Positions 63,315-64,000 of a stretch of 64,000 nucleotides of DNA are shown in pieces. Position numbers and translations under genes: made by a program. This DNA comes from Methanobrevibacter olleyae (lineage in GTDB: Archaea > Methanobacteriota > Methanobacteria > Methanobacteriales > Methanobacteriaceae), in assembly GCA_015063035.1 (NCBI GenBank), contig SUTG01000005.1, positions 1 through 64,000 of the forward strand, read 5' to 3'. The notes under the pieces were generated by a model that saw only the letters and a program-made list of their open reading frames with translations, was not told the origin of the DNA and did not search any database. Position 1 is the stretch's first letter; the number at the start of each line of letters is the position of its first letter.

Positions 63315-64000
63315 TTATTTTCTAACCCAAACCTTGTCACTATCATTGGCTTTTGCCTTATTGTCTGCCATTACTCCAATTAAATCGTGAGCCTTGTAAG
63401 GTTCCTCAAGGTATTTGATGTCGTCTTCACTTAACTTAAGCTCGACGGAATTCACTCCAGTTTCAATATGCTTAAGCTTTGTAGCTCCCATAATTGGGGA
63501 ATCAACTTTTGTCTCAAGCCATGCTAGTGATATTTCGCTCATTGAAACATCATAGTCCCTTGCAAGATCAATTACCCTATTTATTATTACAGAATCCTGC
63601 TCTTCACTTGATTCATACTTCTTATTGGCATAGTAATCTTCCTTCAATCTTTTGGAACTTTCATCAGGCATTTTTGAAAGTCTTCCAGAAGCAAGTGAAC
63701 TGTAAGGTGTAAGTCCAATGTTTTCGCTTCTGCAGTATGGAATCATCTCCCTTTCCTCTTCACGGAAAATGAGGTTGTAGTGTCCTTGCACTGAAACGAA
63801 CTTTTGAAATCCTTCCTTTTCAGCAAGGGCATTTGCCTTTGCAAGTTGCCATGCGAAACAGTTGGAAATGCCTATGTATCTTACTTTACCTTCTTCAACT
63901 ATGCTGTTTAATCCATCGAGAATGTCATATAATGGGGTGTTATAGTCCCACATGTGATAAATGTATAAATCTATGTAGGTCAAGCCAAGATTTTCTAAAC
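63315..64000 (-). CDS. Aldo/keto reductase, 5' end beyond the window
   Basis: C-terminal 228 residues of an NAD(P)H-dependent aldo/keto reductase; the frame is open to the window edge, so the N-terminus with the catalytic Asp/Tyr is missing. Visible blocks: YIDLYIYHMWDYNTP (the catalytic His region), VEEGKVRYIGISNCFAW, VQGHYNLIFREEEREMIPYC, LTPYSSLASGRLS, and SPIMGATKLKHIE (cofactor binding). Substrate unknown. Confidence 0.92.
   Translation of the reverse strand, partial: LENLGLTYIDLYIYHMWDYNTPLYDILDGLNSIVEEGKVRYIGISNCFAWQLAKANALAEKEGFQKFVSVQGHYNLIFREEEREMIPYCRSENIGLTPYSSLASGRLSKMPDESSKRLKEDYYANKKYESSEEQDSVIINRVIDLARDYDVSMSEISLAWLETKVDSPIMGATKLKHIETGVNSVELKLSEDDIKYLEEPYKAHDLIGVMADNKAKANDSDKVWVRK

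Overview
The window reads as the chromosome of a low-G+C methanogenic archaeon of the order Methanobacteriales, most like Methanobrevibacter. The evidence is a complete 17-gene Ehb energy-converting hydrogenase operon, coenzyme F420 synthesis (CofG), coenzyme M synthesis (ComB, ComC-type dehydrogenase), archaeal GTP cyclohydrolase MptA, geranylgeranyl lipid reductase, fibrillarin/Nop5, archaeal proteasome, FttA/aCPSF1, Taw2, Trm1, and a family B DNA polymerase that stops just after motif C, as in the split polymerase of Methanothermobacter. Spacers are very AT-rich and ribosome-binding sites are mostly GGTGA or GGAGG. I see no rRNA, tRNA, CRISPR array, insertion sequence or prophage.

Layout. 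0.1-0.8 kb: DUF457 membrane protein. 1.3-12.1 kb: ehbA-Q, first the Mrp/Nuo-like membrane subunits, then polyferredoxin and ferredoxin, small and large [NiFe] subunits, a NuoH-like subunit and two small accessory genes. 12.3-13.3 kb: AzlCD amino-acid exporter. 13.4-16.8 kb (minus): Cas4-like protein, HEAT-like/zinc-ribbon protein, predicted nucleotidyltransferase. 17.4-19.4 kb: two four-CBS proteins, each behind a leader rich in inverted repeats. 19.8-23.6 kb: PheA, two putative cell-surface proteins, CoaBC. 24.6-26.6 kb (minus): FlpA and Nop5 of the box C/D RNP. 27-32.8 kb: PyrD/PyrK, AI-2E-type permease, PolB large fragment, DGC zinc protein. 33.5-38.9 kb (minus): ComC-type dehydrogenase, PurM, FttA, PsmB. 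39.8-41.9 kb: Taw2, lipid reductase. 41.9-48.3 kb (minus): CofG, an unknown, a decayed gene with an intact small ORF, MptA, Lrp regulator, Trm1. 48.6-57.8 kb: DegT aminotransferase, thiamine-binding-type protein, NcsA-type thiolase, CaCA exchanger with CNNM/CorC protein, DUF1922 with TraB, ComB, an unknown with an SPL-like radical SAM protein. 58-64 kb: SerS, small membrane proteins, nitroreductase, PatB-type lyase, ArsC-like protein and a truncated aldo/keto reductase.

The main pattern not explained by ordinary genes is a recurring class of short tandem duplications (about 21-59 bp) in spacers. Several have copied the start or end of the adjacent gene. This gives duplicate ribosome-binding site plus ATG units with short 'ghost' ORFs before the lipid reductase, patB-type and flpA genes, and repeated C-terminal codons after mptA, trm1, ehbN and the second CBS gene. 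Other notable points are two probable ATT start codons sharing a GGATGTG leader, mutually exclusive hairpins before a CBS gene, palindromic elements upstream of ehb, a strong inverted repeat between psmB and fttA, and a decayed gene at 43.9-44.3 kb whose promoter still carries a 12-bp GC-centred palindrome.
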